A stretch of 64,000 nt of DNA from an uncultured Dehalococcoidia bacterium (lineage in GTDB: Bacteria > Chloroflexota > Dehalococcoidia > Lucifugimonadales > UBA1123). The position numbers were made by a program, and so were the translations under genes. Shown piece after piece: positions 33,670 through 42,514 of the stretch (its first letter is position 1; every line of letters begins with the position of its first letter). The notes under the pieces are model-generated. The model searched no databases. It was not told the origin of the DNA and worked only from the letters and a program-made list of their open reading frames with translations. Location: positions 1,337,800-1,401,799 of the forward strand of contig OY282441.1 of assembly GCA_958296105.1 (NCBI GenBank), written 5' to 3'.

Positions 33670-34707
33670 ATGCTGAAGTTCCTGACATTCGGCGAGACGC
33701 TGATTCAGCGCAACGCCGATTACATCGGCCCCTACGATCCGGAGGGCAGCTACACTCGGCACGTGGCCGGGGCGGAGTCCAACGTGGCGCTGGATATTCG
33801 CAAGCTGCTTCCGAACCGCGTCGGCGCGACGTGGGTCAGCAGGCTCGGCGCGGACGCGGACGGCGACATGATACTGGAACAGCTCAGAGGGCGCGTCGAG
33901 GTGGCTGCGCCGCAGGTGTCTGGACAGAATACGGGAATCCAGATTCTAAACCATCTGGGCGGGGGCGAAGTGGCTCGCAGATACAGACGGGCGGGCAGCG
34001 CCGCCAGCCGTCTGAGCGCCGACGAAGTGCTTCCTCATCTCGATGGCAGCGATCTGGTTCACGTCACGGGAATCACGCCCGCGCTAAGCGAGACGTGCGA
34101 ACGCGCCACTCTGTCCATCATGGGCTTGGCGCGGGAACGGGGGATCCCGGTCAGTATGGACGTCAACTACCGTGAGGCGCTGTGGAGCCCGCGCGCCGCT
34201 CGGAAGGTGTGCGAGCGGATGCTGCGATACGCCAGTCTGTTCAAGGTCGGACACGACGAGGCAGAGACGATCTGGGGCGGCGGCCTGTCTGCCGAGGAGT
34301 TCGCAAAGAAGTTCCGCAGTGGGGGAACGCTCGTCACCGTAGTGACCACAGGCGAGCGGGGAGCGGCTGCCTACGATGGCGCAAGTCTCGTCCGGCACGA
34401 CGGGTTCAGCGTGGAAGTGATCGACCCCGTGGGCGCGGGCGACGCATTCGTGGCGGGTTTTCTGGCGGGTATCTTCGAGCGACACACGATGACAGGGTTC
34501 TTCGCTATGGGGGCGGACGAGCGCGCAAGCGTGATGTGGGACGCGCTCGAACTGGGCAACGCCTGCGGCGCGCTGGTCTGCACCCGACACGGCGACACCG
34601 AACCGATGCCGAGCCTGAACGAGGCGAGAGCTTTCGCAAGGGGACGGACGGACGGCGGCCAGCAACTCAAGACGCTCGATGAATCGCCGACTGCGCCTTT
34701 ATCCTAG
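33670..34707 (+). CDS. PfkB family sugar kinase, 2-keto-3-deoxygluconate kinase-like
   Basis: This ribokinase-fold enzyme probably phosphorylates 2-keto-3-deoxygluconate with ATP, feeding KDPG aldol cleavage. [12 protein letters not shown] and [14 protein letters not shown] form the sugar site as in Kdg[12 protein letters not shown] is a KDG-kinase marker, and [16 protein letters not shown] holds the catalytic Asp258. Length is 345 aa. No aldolase is adjacent. The last 41 bases overlap the 3' end of glnS on the other strand. Confidence 0.88.
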   Translation: MLKFLTFGETLIQRNADYIGPYDPEGSYTRHVAGAESNVALDIRKLLPNRVGATWVSRLGADADGDMILEQLRGRVEVAAPQVSGQNTGIQILNHLGGGEVARRYRRAGSAASRLSADEVLPHLDGSDLVHVTGITPALSETCERATLSIMGLARERGIPVSMDVNYREALWSPRAARKVCERMLRYASLFKVGHDEAETIWGGGLSAEEFAKKFRSGGTLVTVVTTGERGAAAYDGASLVRHDGFSVEVIDPVGAGDAFVAGFLAGIFERHTMTGFFAMGADERASVMWDALELGNACGALVCTRHGDTEPMPSLNEARAFARGRTDGGQQLKTLDESPTAPLS

Positions 34708-36361
34708 CCCAAGTATCGCGCAGCGGAACCGCGCGGTTGAAGGCGGGCATCTGCGGGGTGGAATCCTTGTCTTTGGTGAAGTAGCCCACGCGCTCGAACT
34801 GTAGGCTGTCGCCTAGCTGGGCATCCGCCAATGATGGTTCGAGCTTGCAGCCCTTCAGCACGGTCAGCGAGCTGGGGTTGATGAAGTCTGTCCAAGCCAT
34901 TCCGGGCGGGGTATCGTTTGGGTTGGGAACCATGAACAGCGTCTCGTACAGCCTGACCTCGGCATCCAGCGCGTGGGCGGCCGAAACCCAGTGCAGGGTG
35001 GCGCGAACGCGCCTGCCGTCCGGGGCAGAGCCTCCGCGCGTCTCGGGGTCGTAAGTGCAGCGCAGCTCCACCACTCTGCCCGTTCGGTCTTTGACGGCCT
35101 TCTCGCACCTGATGAAGTAGCCATACCTCAGCCGCGCCTCGCGCCCGGGTGCCAGCCTGAAGTAGCGTCTCGGCGGATCCTCCATGAAGTCGTCTCGCTC
35201 AATGTACAACTCCCGCGTGAACGGAACCTTTCTGGTTCCGGCGGACTCGTCCTCCGGGTTGTTGACCGCGTCGAGACAGTCGATCTCACCTTCGGGGAAG
35301 TTCTCTATGACGACCTTGAGCGGGTCCAGCACTGCCATTCTGCGCAGGGCGCGAAGGTTGAGATCGCGGCGCAGGCTGTGTTCCAGAAGCCCGATCTCGG
35401 TCAGCGCGCTTGTGCGGTTGATTCCGACTTCGTCGCAGAACTGGCGGATAGCCTCCGGCGTGTAGCCGCGCCTGCGGAGTCCTGCCAGTGTGGGCATACG
35501 CGGGTCGTCCCAGCCGTCCACGTGTCCCTCCTCGACCAGCACGATGAGGCGGCGCTTGCTGAGGACCGTGTGGGAGAGGTTGAAGCGCGCGAACTCGATC
35601 TGCTGCGGGTGGTAGAGGTCAAGCGCGTCCAAGAACCAGTCGTACAGCGGCCTGTGGTCTTCGTACTCCATGGAGCAGAGGGAGTGGGTGATGCCCTCTA
35701 TCGAGTCTGAGATCGGGTGGGCGAAATCGTACATCGGATATATGCGCCACTCGTCGCCCGTCTGGTGGTGCGGAACGTTGCGGATGCGGTAGATCGTAGG
35801 GTCGCGCATGTTCATGTTGGGAGACGCCATATCTATCTTGGCGCGAAGAACGCAGGCGCCGGACCCGAACTCTCCGGCCTTCATTCGCCGCAGAAGATCG
35901 AGGTTCTCCTCGACCGAGCGCTCTCTGTGGGGACTGTTGCGGCCGGGCTCGGTCAGGGTGCCGCGATACTCGCGGATCTCATCGGCGCTCAGGCTGTCCA
36001 CATACGCCTTCCCGTCCAGAACGAGCTTCTCGGCGTACTCGTAGAGCTGACCGAAGTAGTCGGATGCGTACAGCTCGCGGTCTGCCCAGTCGAATCCGAG
36101 CCAGCGGGTATCCTCGATCTGCGACTCCACGTACTCCATCTCTTCCGCCGTGGGGTTGGTGTCGTCGAATCGGAAGTTGCACAGCCCATCGAAGTCGTCC
36201 GCAATGCCGAAGTTCAGGTTGATGGCGGTCGCGTGGCCGAGATGCAGGTAGCCGTTTGGCTCGGGGGGCCAGCGTGTATGCACCCTGCCGCCGAATCTGC
36301 CAGACTCGTTGTCCTCGACGATTCTGGCGCGGATGAAGTCTTTGGATGCAAGGTCCGACAT
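34667..36361 (-). CDS. glnS: Glutaminyl-tRNA synthetase
   Basis: This class I synthetase charges tRNA-Gln. The ATP-site motif is [13 protein letters not shown] (HIGH equivalent) and LSKRRL stands for [15 protein letters not shown] and [19 protein letters not shown] also match GlnRS rather than GluRS. The C-terminal anticodon-binding beta-barrels run from about residue 340. At 564 aa it has the bacterial GlnRS length, without an N-terminal YqeY-like extension. GAGG lies 8 bases before ATG. In many bacteria Gln-tRNA is made by GatCAB, so a direct enzyme is informative for lineage. Confidence 0.97.
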   Translation of the reverse strand: MSDLASKDFIRARIVEDNESGRFGGRVHTRWPPEPNGYLHLGHATAINLNFGIADDFDGLCNFRFDDTNPTAEEMEYVESQIEDTRWLGFDWADRELYASDYFGQLYEYAEKLVLDGKAYVDSLSADEIREYRGTLTEPGRNSPHRERSVEENLDLLRRMKAGEFGSGACVLRAKIDMASPNMNMRDPTIYRIRNVPHHQTGDEWRIYPMYDFAHPISDSIEGITHSLCSMEYEDHRPLYDWFLDALDLYHPQQIEFARFNLSHTVLSKRRLIVLVEEGHVDGWDDPRMPTLAGLRRRGYTPEAIRQFCDEVGINRTSALTEIGLLEHSLRRDLNLRALRRMAVLDPLKVVIENFPEGEIDCLDAVNNPEDESAGTRKVPFTRELYIERDDFMEDPPRRYFRLAPGREARLRYGYFIRCEKAVKDRTGRVVELRCTYDPETRGGSAPDGRRVRATLHWVSAAHALDAEVRLYETLFMVPNPNDTPPGMAWTDFINPSSLTVLKGCKLEPSLADAQLGDSLQFERVGYFTKDKDSTPQMPAFNRAVPLRDTWARIKAQSAIHRAS

Positions 36362-36381
36362 GGGTTACGCCTCATTAGGTG

Positions 36382-36400
36382 ATCGCCAGCGGCTGGCGAT
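36382..36400 (-). terminator. Hairpin between Uma2 copy 1 and glnS
   Basis: ATCGCCAG and CTGGCGAT form an 8-bp perfect stem with loop CGG. A second GC-rich inverted repeat (CGGCGG/CCGCCG) lies at 36417-36443. They may end transcripts from the Uma2 copies before glnS. Confidence 0.5.
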
Positions 36401-36454
36401 GGTGTATTGGAACTCTGGCGGCGGAGCTGCTGTCAGCCGCCGTAGGGACGGTCT

Positions 36455-37222
36455 CTAACTTCCAGCTTGCAGGCGACGCAGCCGCTCCTTCAGGAGCGCG
36501 TTTCTCCTCATAAGATCGGCGCGCTCTTCGCTCCATTCGGCGCGCTCGGATTCCCAAGCGTGGCGCTCCTCACGCCAGTTCGTCAGGTACTCGCCCGTGG
36601 ATGGGTCGTACATGCGCGGCACGCCATCCACCCAGCTCAGGCTCAAGCCGAGTACCGGGCTGTGTCCCTTGAGGATGCCGTCAGGTTCGCGGGTCAGGGG
36701 GATGGGCTGGTACACGCCGTATTCCAGAGCGTAGCCAGCCAACGGGCGACCGTGATAGTCGCCACCGGATGGGTCGAACTGCCAGTACTCCGGAGCGCCG
36801 ACGTCTCTGTATATGTCCAGCTTCCGCCCCACGTCGACGCGCCCCGTACTCTCCGAAGCCACTTCCAGAACCCAGTCCGGCGGTTTGCCCGCCTCCCAAG
36901 GCAGATATATCCTGCGCTCGATGATCGCATCGCGGTCGACTCCAAAGACGATGCACATGTCAGGGGAGACCCGAACGTTCAGGTTCGTGGGGTCGTAGCA
37001 GATTATGGCTTCGGTGTCGATGAAGATGTCTGCCCTGCTGTCGAAGTCGGTTAGCCAAGCGTCCAGCAGGGCGAAGAGTAACATTATATGTCGGCTTTGT
37101 TCCATGTGGTCAGGCGGTATCTCTCGCTGATCCGGCTTGAACTCCAGGCTGGCGTAGTCGATTTCTCCCTGCCGATTGTAAGGCAGCATCCTGTACTTGG
37201 ATGCTGTGGCCACAGTGGTCAT
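36455..37222 (-). CDS. Uma2 family protein with coiled tail, copy 1
   Basis: This 255-aa protein has an Uma2 nuclease-like core: IDTEAIICYDPTNLNVRVSPD, where the VSPD acid is a likely metal ligand, and PDWVLEVASEST followed by KLDIYRDVGAPEYWQFD. A C-terminal extension carries Trp/Glu/Arg heptads of the form EW-x-EER-x (two copies here), then a Leu/Arg helix ending LRRLQAGS. This suggests a short coiled coil for self-association. GGGGAGG precedes ATG. Its function is unknown. Confidence 0.92.
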   Translation of the reverse strand: MTTVATASKYRMLPYNRQGEIDYASLEFKPDQREIPPDHMEQSRHIMLLFALLDAWLTDFDSRADIFIDTEAIICYDPTNLNVRVSPDMCIVFGVDRDAIIERRIYLPWEAGKPPDWVLEVASESTGRVDVGRKLDIYRDVGAPEYWQFDPSGGDYHGRPLAGYALEYGVYQPIPLTREPDGILKGHSPVLGLSLSWVDGVPRMYDPSTGEYLTNWREERHAWESERAEWSEERADLMRRNALLKERLRRLQAGS

Positions 37223-37321
37223 TTCCGTCCTCCCCGCAATGGCTGGGGCGCGTTACAACTGGGGTCAATGATAGCACACCGACATATGGGATCCGACACT
37301 CAGCCGCCGTCGGGATGGTCT

Positions 37322-38131
37322 CTAACTTCCAGCTTGCAGGCGACGCAGCTGTTCCTGCAAGCGCGCGTTTCTCCTCATAAGTTCGGCGCGCTCTTCGCCC
37401 CATTCGGCGCGCTCTTCGTCCCATTCGGTACGTTCTTCGTCCCACTCGGCGCGTTCGGATTCCCAAGCGTGGCGCTCCTCACGCCAGTTCGTCAGGTACT
37501 CGCCCGTGGATGGGTCGTACATGCGCGGCACGCCATCCACCCAGCTCAGGCTCAAGCCGAGTACCGGGCTGTATCCCTTGAGGATGCCGTCAGGTTCGCG
37601 GGTCAGGGGGGTGGGCTGGTACACGCCGTATTCCAGAGCGTAGCCAGCCAACGGGCGACCGTGATAGTCGCCACCGGATGGGTCGAACTGCCAGTACTCC
37701 GGAGCGCCGACGTCTCTGTATATGTCCAGCTTACGCCCCACGTCGACGCGCCCCGTACTCTCCGAAGCCACTTCCAGAACCCAGTCCGGCGGTTTGCCCG
37801 CCTCCCAAGGCAGATATATCCTGCGCTCGATGATCGCATCGCGGTCGACTCCAAAGGCGATGCACATGTCAGGGGAGACCCGAACGTTCAGGTTCGTGGG
37901 GTCGTAGCAGATTATGGCTTCGGTGTCGATGAAGATGTCTGCCCTGCTGTCGAAGTCGGTTAGCCAAGCGTCCAGCAGGGCGAAGAGTAACATTATGTGT
38001 CGGCTTTGTTCCATGTGGTCAGGCGGTATCTCTCGCTGATCCGGCTTGAACTCCAAGCTGGCGTAGTCGATTTCTCCCTGCCGATCGTAAGGCAGCATCC
38101 TGTACTTGGATGCTGTGGCCACAGTGGTCAT
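37322..38131 (-). CDS. Uma2 family protein with coiled tail, copy 2
   Basis: It is almost identical to copy 1 through the nuclease-like core, with only a few substitutions such as Val to Ala after PDMCI. It is 269 aa because the tail has four EW-x-EER-x heptads rather than two. The same ribosome binding site and upstream region are present. The gene lies 42 bp after tal-pgi on the same strand. Very low divergence says the copying is recent or maintained by conversion. Confidence 0.92.
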   Translation of the reverse strand: MTTVATASKYRMLPYDRQGEIDYASLEFKPDQREIPPDHMEQSRHIMLLFALLDAWLTDFDSRADIFIDTEAIICYDPTNLNVRVSPDMCIAFGVDRDAIIERRIYLPWEAGKPPDWVLEVASESTGRVDVGRKLDIYRDVGAPEYWQFDPSGGDYHGRPLAGYALEYGVYQPTPLTREPDGILKGYSPVLGLSLSWVDGVPRMYDPSTGEYLTNWREERHAWESERAEWDEERTEWDEERAEWGEERAELMRRNARLQEQLRRLQAGS

Positions 38132-38173
38132 TTCCGTCCTCCCCGCAATGGCTGGGGCGCGTTACAGTTGGGG

Positions 38174-40960
38174 TCAATGATAGCACACCGACATATGGGA
38201 TCCGACACGTCGAGAGCGCATCGACTCCGACAGCGCGCGTATCGAATCTGCCGCGCTTCCTTCGAGAATCACGCTCGCGGTTCTGCGTCCTGCAAGTCTC
38301 AGCGCTTCTACATCGCTGTACGCTTGGGCATCTGCCAATGTGCCGAAGTCGAAGCGCTCACCGGGAATGTCCGCGTCCGCGTCGTGGGGCGCGGTCAGAG
38401 CCAGCGCGATGACGTTGTTCGCGCCGCCCTTGTGAAGCTGTCCGGTGGAGTGCAGATAGCGCGGTCCGTATCCCAGAGTGGATACGATGCGATGGTCGCT
38501 CAGAAGCGCCGCCCTCAGCTCGGTCAGAGCCTCGTCTGTCTCGTCCGTCTGGGGTATGTACGCGAGAATGGCGAGGTAGTCGCCGGGTTCGGCGGACTCG
38601 ACCAGATGCGGCAGCGAACCGTGAGGCGTGATCGCTGGGACGCTGCCATCCGACTCGAACCGATCTACTGCCTGCCGAGCGAGGTCTTTGGCCTGCTGAA
38701 CGTTCGGCTGGTCGAACGGGTTTACGCCCATGATCGCGCCCGCCACCGCTATGGCGAACTCCCATCGGTAGAACTCCGCTCCCAGCCCATCGGGTCCGGT
38801 CAAGCTGTCGATCTCATACCGAATTAGCGGATGTCCCGCTGCGACCAGCCTGCCGCACAGCCCATCCACATCGGAGTAGTCGCCCGACAGCTTCAGATAC
38901 ACGAACTGACGATCGTCGCCGTAGCTCTCGACGGAGGCCGGCGGCTCTCCGACCACAGGGACGATGCCGACTCCGTCTTTCCCGAGGCTCTCGGCGACCA
39001 GCTGCTCAGCCCACAGCCCGAACGCGCTCAGGGTGGGCGAGGTGAGTATGGTGAGCTTGTCGCGGCCCGACTGTGCGAGAGCGCCCACTGCCGCCCCAAG
39101 CCACGCGCCCGGGTTGGCTGACGTTTCGATCTGCGGCGCGCACGCGGCTTGCATTGCCACGCCGCCCTCCAGAAGCGCGCGAGTGTCGTATCCAGCGAGC
39201 GCGGCGGGAACCAGTCCGAAGAAGCTCAGCGCCGAGTATCTGCCGCCTATGTCCGGGGGGTTGCGAAATACCCGCCTGAAGCCTTCTGCTCGCGCCGTGT
39301 CGTCCAGCGCGGTGTCGGGGTCTGTCACGGCGACGAAGCGGCGTCCGGCGTTCTCATGTCCCACTGCGTCCGCGACAAGACGCCTGAAGAACCTGTACAG
39401 CGCGTTGGGTTCGATGGTAGCGCCGGACTTGGACGAGACTACGAAAAGCGTTCGCGCGGGGTCTATCGAGTCTGCCACGAACCTGACCTGCGCGGGAATG
39501 GTGGAGTCGAGCGTGATCAGCTCTGGCCAGCCGTCTTGCGGTCCGAAGCACTGCCTGAGCGTCTCCGGGGCGAGACTGCTGCCGCCCATGCCCAGCAGAA
39601 CCACATGCGCCACGCCGTCATCTCGCGCGTCTCGGGCGAATTCTGCCAAGCCGTCTACCTCTGCGAGCATTGTGGAAGCCACGTCCAGCCAGCCGAGCCT
39701 GTCGGCTATCTCGGTCGGGTCTTCGGACCACAGCGTGTGGTCTCTTGCCCATATGCGCGCTACGGCGTCGCGTTCGCTCAGGGACGCCACCGCCTCGTCA
39801 GCGGCGGCTCGCGCTTTTCCCAGCGACGCTCCTGCTGGAGCGGCGCTCTTGGACAGAAGGCGGTCTCTCTTGTCGGAGATGTTATCGAGCAGCTGGTCGA
39901 ACGAGTCGGCGAACGCCTTCACGCCGTCGTGCATGAGCCGAGTGGTAACGGCGTCCATGCTGATGCCTCCGGCTTCGAGGGCTGCCATCGTCTCTCGCGC
40001 CTCGTCCACGTCTTGCTCGATGGTCTCACGCGCCGAGCCATGCTCCAAGAACGCTGCCAGAGTCGCGTCCGGCATGGTGTTCACGGTGTGGGGGCCGATC
40101 AGCGTCTCCACGTAGAGAACGTCGCTGTAGGCTGGGTTCTTGGCGCTGGTGGAAGCCCATAGCGGTCTCTGGACGCGCGCTCCCATCTCGGACATGCGCG
40201 CGAACCTGTCGGCGGCGAATGTCTCCTTGAAGTCTTGGTAGGCGATCTTGGCGTTGGACACTGCCGCCCTCCCCATCAGATCGCGCATGGAGTCGTCTCC
40301 CGCCTGCTCTATCAGCCCGTCCACCGCCGTATCCACGCGGCTTACGAAGAACGAGGCGACGGAGGACACGCGGGACGGGTCCCCGCCCGACGTGATCAGG
40401 TCTTGCAGACCGGTAATGTACGCCTCGCGGACAAGGGCGTACATATCGAGGGAGAATATGAGGGTGACGTTGATGTTGATGCCGTCCGCGATGAGGCTGC
40501 GGATGGCGGGGATGCCCTCCGGCGTGGCTGGCACCTTGATCATGACGTTCGGCCTGTCGAGCGCGGCGAACAGCCTGCGCGCCGCCTCGATGGTGCCTTC
40601 GGTGTCGCGCGCCAAGTGCGGGTTCACTTCGAGCGAGGCGAAGCCGTCCGCGCCGTCCGCAGAGTCGTACACAGGGCGGAGGAGGTCTGCGGCTGCCTGA
40701 ATGTCCTCTATCGCCAGCGCCTCGAACAGGTCGGCCGGGGGCAGTCCCTCCCTCGCGTAGGCGAGAAGGGAAGAGTCGTAGTCGTCGGAAGAGGATATGG
40801 ATTTCTCGAATATGGTCGGGTTGGACGTGAGCCCGGTAACGCCGACGTCTATGAGGCGCTGAAGCTCGCCCGTGTCCATCAGCGAGCGATACATGTTGTC
40901 GTACCAGACGCTTTGGCCCAGCAGACGAAGGTCTTGGATTGGGTCTAGGTGTTCAGACAA
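38174..40960 (-). CDS. tal-pgi: Bifunctional transaldolase/glucose-6-phosphate isomerase
   Basis: This fusion of two sugar-phosphate enzymes joins the pentose-phosphate pathway to glycolysis. Residues 1-370 are transaldolase: VTGLTSNPTIFEKSI, then PNVMIKVPATPEG with Schiff-base Lys142, and SFFVSRVDTAVD. From about 400 on is phosphoglucose isomerase, with LLGMGGSSLAPE, VVSSKSGATIEPNA and a late GGANNVIALAL. Start TTG 40960 has AGGAGG at 8 bases. The last nine residues and the stop come from the copied upstream sequence of the Uma2 duplication, so the native C-terminus appears replaced. Confidence 0.95.
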   Translation of the reverse strand: MSEHLDPIQDLRLLGQSVWYDNMYRSLMDTGELQRLIDVGVTGLTSNPTIFEKSISSSDDYDSSLLAYAREGLPPADLFEALAIEDIQAAADLLRPVYDSADGADGFASLEVNPHLARDTEGTIEAARRLFAALDRPNVMIKVPATPEGIPAIRSLIADGININVTLIFSLDMYALVREAYITGLQDLITSGGDPSRVSSVASFFVSRVDTAVDGLIEQAGDDSMRDLMGRAAVSNAKIAYQDFKETFAADRFARMSEMGARVQRPLWASTSAKNPAYSDVLYVETLIGPHTVNTMPDATLAAFLEHGSARETIEQDVDEARETMAALEAGGISMDAVTTRLMHDGVKAFADSFDQLLDNISDKRDRLLSKSAAPAGASLGKARAAADEAVASLSERDAVARIWARDHTLWSEDPTEIADRLGWLDVASTMLAEVDGLAEFARDARDDGVAHVVLLGMGGSSLAPETLRQCFGPQDGWPELITLDSTIPAQVRFVADSIDPARTLFVVSSKSGATIEPNALYRFFRRLVADAVGHENAGRRFVAVTDPDTALDDTARAEGFRRVFRNPPDIGGRYSALSFFGLVPAALAGYDTRALLEGGVAMQAACAPQIETSANPGAWLGAAVGALAQSGRDKLTILTSPTLSAFGLWAEQLVAESLGKDGVGIVPVVGEPPASVESYGDDRQFVYLKLSGDYSDVDGLCGRLVAAGHPLIRYEIDSLTGPDGLGAEFYRWEFAIAVAGAIMGVNPFDQPNVQQAKDLARQAVDRFESDGSVPAITPHGSLPHLVESAEPGDYLAILAYIPQTDETDEALTELRAALLSDHRIVSTLGYGPRYLHSTGQLHKGGANNVIALALTAPHDADADIPGERFDFGTLADAQAYSDVEALRLAGRRTASVILEGSAADSIRALSESMRSRRVGSHMSVCYH

Positions 40961-41037
40961 CCGAATGCCTCCTGAAATCGTGGGTTGTTACAGTTATAGC
41001 ATATGCGCGCCCGCGCGATGTCGAGCGCGGGATCGGG

Positions 41038-42240
41038 TCAGGCGACTATCAGGGGTATCTTCATCTCCTGCGGCGAGAGGCCGGAGTGGTGAGAGTTCAG
41101 CTGAACCATCCTGCCGGGGCCGCGCCCTGTGTTGTATTCGAGGACGTTGGCGCCCGAGGAGATGGCGATAAGGTCTCCAAGCCGCTTCCCAGCCTCGTCG
41201 GTGGGCTCGTCGGGGCCGTAGAGTCCGAGCCGAAGCGCGTCATCGACGTCCACGACTATGAACCCGTCTCCGAACCTGCTCTCGAAGTATCTGCGGACGC
41301 GGTCGCGCGCCCAGTCCCAAGTGTGGAGATACATCACGCGGGCATCGCCGGAGGGGTGGAATCTCAATAGCGGATGAAGCCGTCGCGTTGGTCTAAGAGT
41401 GTAGCGGCTGGGGGCGGGCGCGTCCAGAAATCCGTGATCGGCGGTCACCACCACTCGCGCCTTCGACTCGATCGCGGTGCGCAGCCTCCCGATCTGTCTG
41501 TCGACATTGCACAGCGCGTGCCTCACCTCGGGCCTGGTTATCCCGTGCAGGTGCGCGAGGCTGTCCACGTGCGGCACGTACAGGTAGGTGAACGTCTTGT
41601 CGACGGCGGCGGATACGTGGGCGATGGCTATGTCGACGCCACTGGCTAGGGAGGCGTAGCCCTCTGTCCGCCGTCCTCCGCCGAAGTATCTCGAATACAC
41701 CGAGCCGGCTATCCTCTCAGGCACGACTGCCAGAACGTCTCTGGGTATGGATGCCCACATGGACGGGACAGGAAACGCGCGCGCGGGATCTATGCCGCGC
41801 GCGAGCAGATCCTTGTCGTCCGCGCGCGAGGTGTACGCTAGGATGGTGGACGCCGCCCCCAGATCGGGCAGGTGCGTCCACCACCCTGTCACGGCGTGGA
41901 CAGCGGGCCACTCGCCCGTAGTCAGCGAGGTCAGCGCGACCGAAGTGGTGGACGGAAATACGGTCAGCATCTCCTCATGCAGATGGCGCGTGAGGAAGGA
42001 GTGTTTGGGCATGGACTCGATCATGTTCATGCCCACACCGTCCGCCATCACCAGCACGAGATGATCGGTCTCCCCTATGGCTTCCCGTATGTCGGATGCC
42101 ACCGACGAAAGATCGAGAGCGCCGACGCCCGCAAGGCTGGCTACTGCCCTGCCGAGATCGACGAGGTTGGGGCGGTCGTGTTCGGGCGCGACGAGGCTTC
42201 CGGAATCCAGGGCCTCCAGCAGTGAATCCAGTCCGCTCAT
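41038..42240 (-). CDS. Alkaline phosphatase superfamily (type I phosphodiesterase/nucleotide pyrophosphatase) protein
   Basis: This is a two-metal hydrolase of 400 aa. LVLVMADGVGMNMI provides the first metal Asp, and FPSTTSVALTSLTTGEWP holds the Thr/Ser nucleophile. VPHVDSLAHLHG and VVTADHGFLD give the remaining Asp and His ligands. No signal peptide is visible, so it acts in the cytoplasm or is exported by another route. ATG 42240 is chosen; TTG 42249 is possible. Its start region lies inside a directly repeated 70-bp segment seen again at 42351. Confidence 0.9.
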   Translation of the reverse strand: MSGLDSLLEALDSGSLVAPEHDRPNLVDLGRAVASLAGVGALDLSSVASDIREAIGETDHLVLVMADGVGMNMIESMPKHSFLTRHLHEEMLTVFPSTTSVALTSLTTGEWPAVHAVTGWWTHLPDLGAASTILAYTSRADDKDLLARGIDPARAFPVPSMWASIPRDVLAVVPERIAGSVYSRYFGGGRRTEGYASLASGVDIAIAHVSAAVDKTFTYLYVPHVDSLAHLHGITRPEVRHALCNVDRQIGRLRTAIESKARVVVTADHGFLDAPAPSRYTLRPTRRLHPLLRFHPSGDARVMYLHTWDWARDRVRRYFESRFGDGFIVVDVDDALRLGLYGPDEPTDEAGKRLGDLIAISSGANVLEYNTGRGPGRMVQLNSHHSGLSPQEMKIPLIVA

Positions 42241-42424
42241 TCCTCGCAACCGTTCTATGTCACCCTCACCCTAACCCTCTCCCAGGGGGAGAGGGGATCT
42301 AGTGGATACCGGGTTCTCCCTAATACTCTCGCTACGGGGGAGAAGGGGATAGTCCGCTCTTCCTCGCAACCGTTCTATGTCACCCTCACCCCAACCCTCT
42401 CCCAGAGGGAGAGGGGATCCAGTG
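42233..42424. repeat. Direct repeat of about 72 bp with embedded C-rich hairpin element
   Basis: Segments 42233-42305 and 42351-42424 both read AGTCCGCTC-TTCCTCGCAACC, CGTTCTATGTCACCCTCACC and then ACCCTCTCCCA with GGGAGAGGGGATC. CCCTCTCCC pairs with GGGAGAGGG. A decayed version lies between them at about 42318-42350. The first copy includes the start codon of the phosphodiesterase gene. Confidence 0.85.
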
Positions 42425-42502
42425 GTCACACTCTATCTATCAATCTAACTCGATGTTCACACTATCTGTTCCATGTGCGGCTCTTGTTTCAATCTACCAT
42501 GC

Positions 42503-42508
42503 TATCAT
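42503..42508 (+). promoter_or_regulatory. -10-like box at the start of the ACT/GlnE-like gene
   Basis: TATCAT ends 6 bases before ATG 42515. Transcription would start at the ATG itself, and no Shine-Dalgarno sequence is seen. A TTGTTT at 42484 is too close to be a normal -35 box. Confidence 0.4.
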
Positions 42509-42514
42509 GTCTCT

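Larger units (their letters stand above)
36434..38208. repeat. Tandem duplication of an entire Uma2 gene with its promoter region
   Basis: Segment 36434-37300 and segment 37301-38208 are nearly identical over coding and upstream sequence. The only sizeable difference is about 42 extra bases in the second segment, two more 21-bp units in the coiled tail. Each ends with the same upstream sequence, containing GACATATGGGATCCGACAC. The right edge at 38208 lies inside the C-terminus of tal-pgi. Confidence 0.95.
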
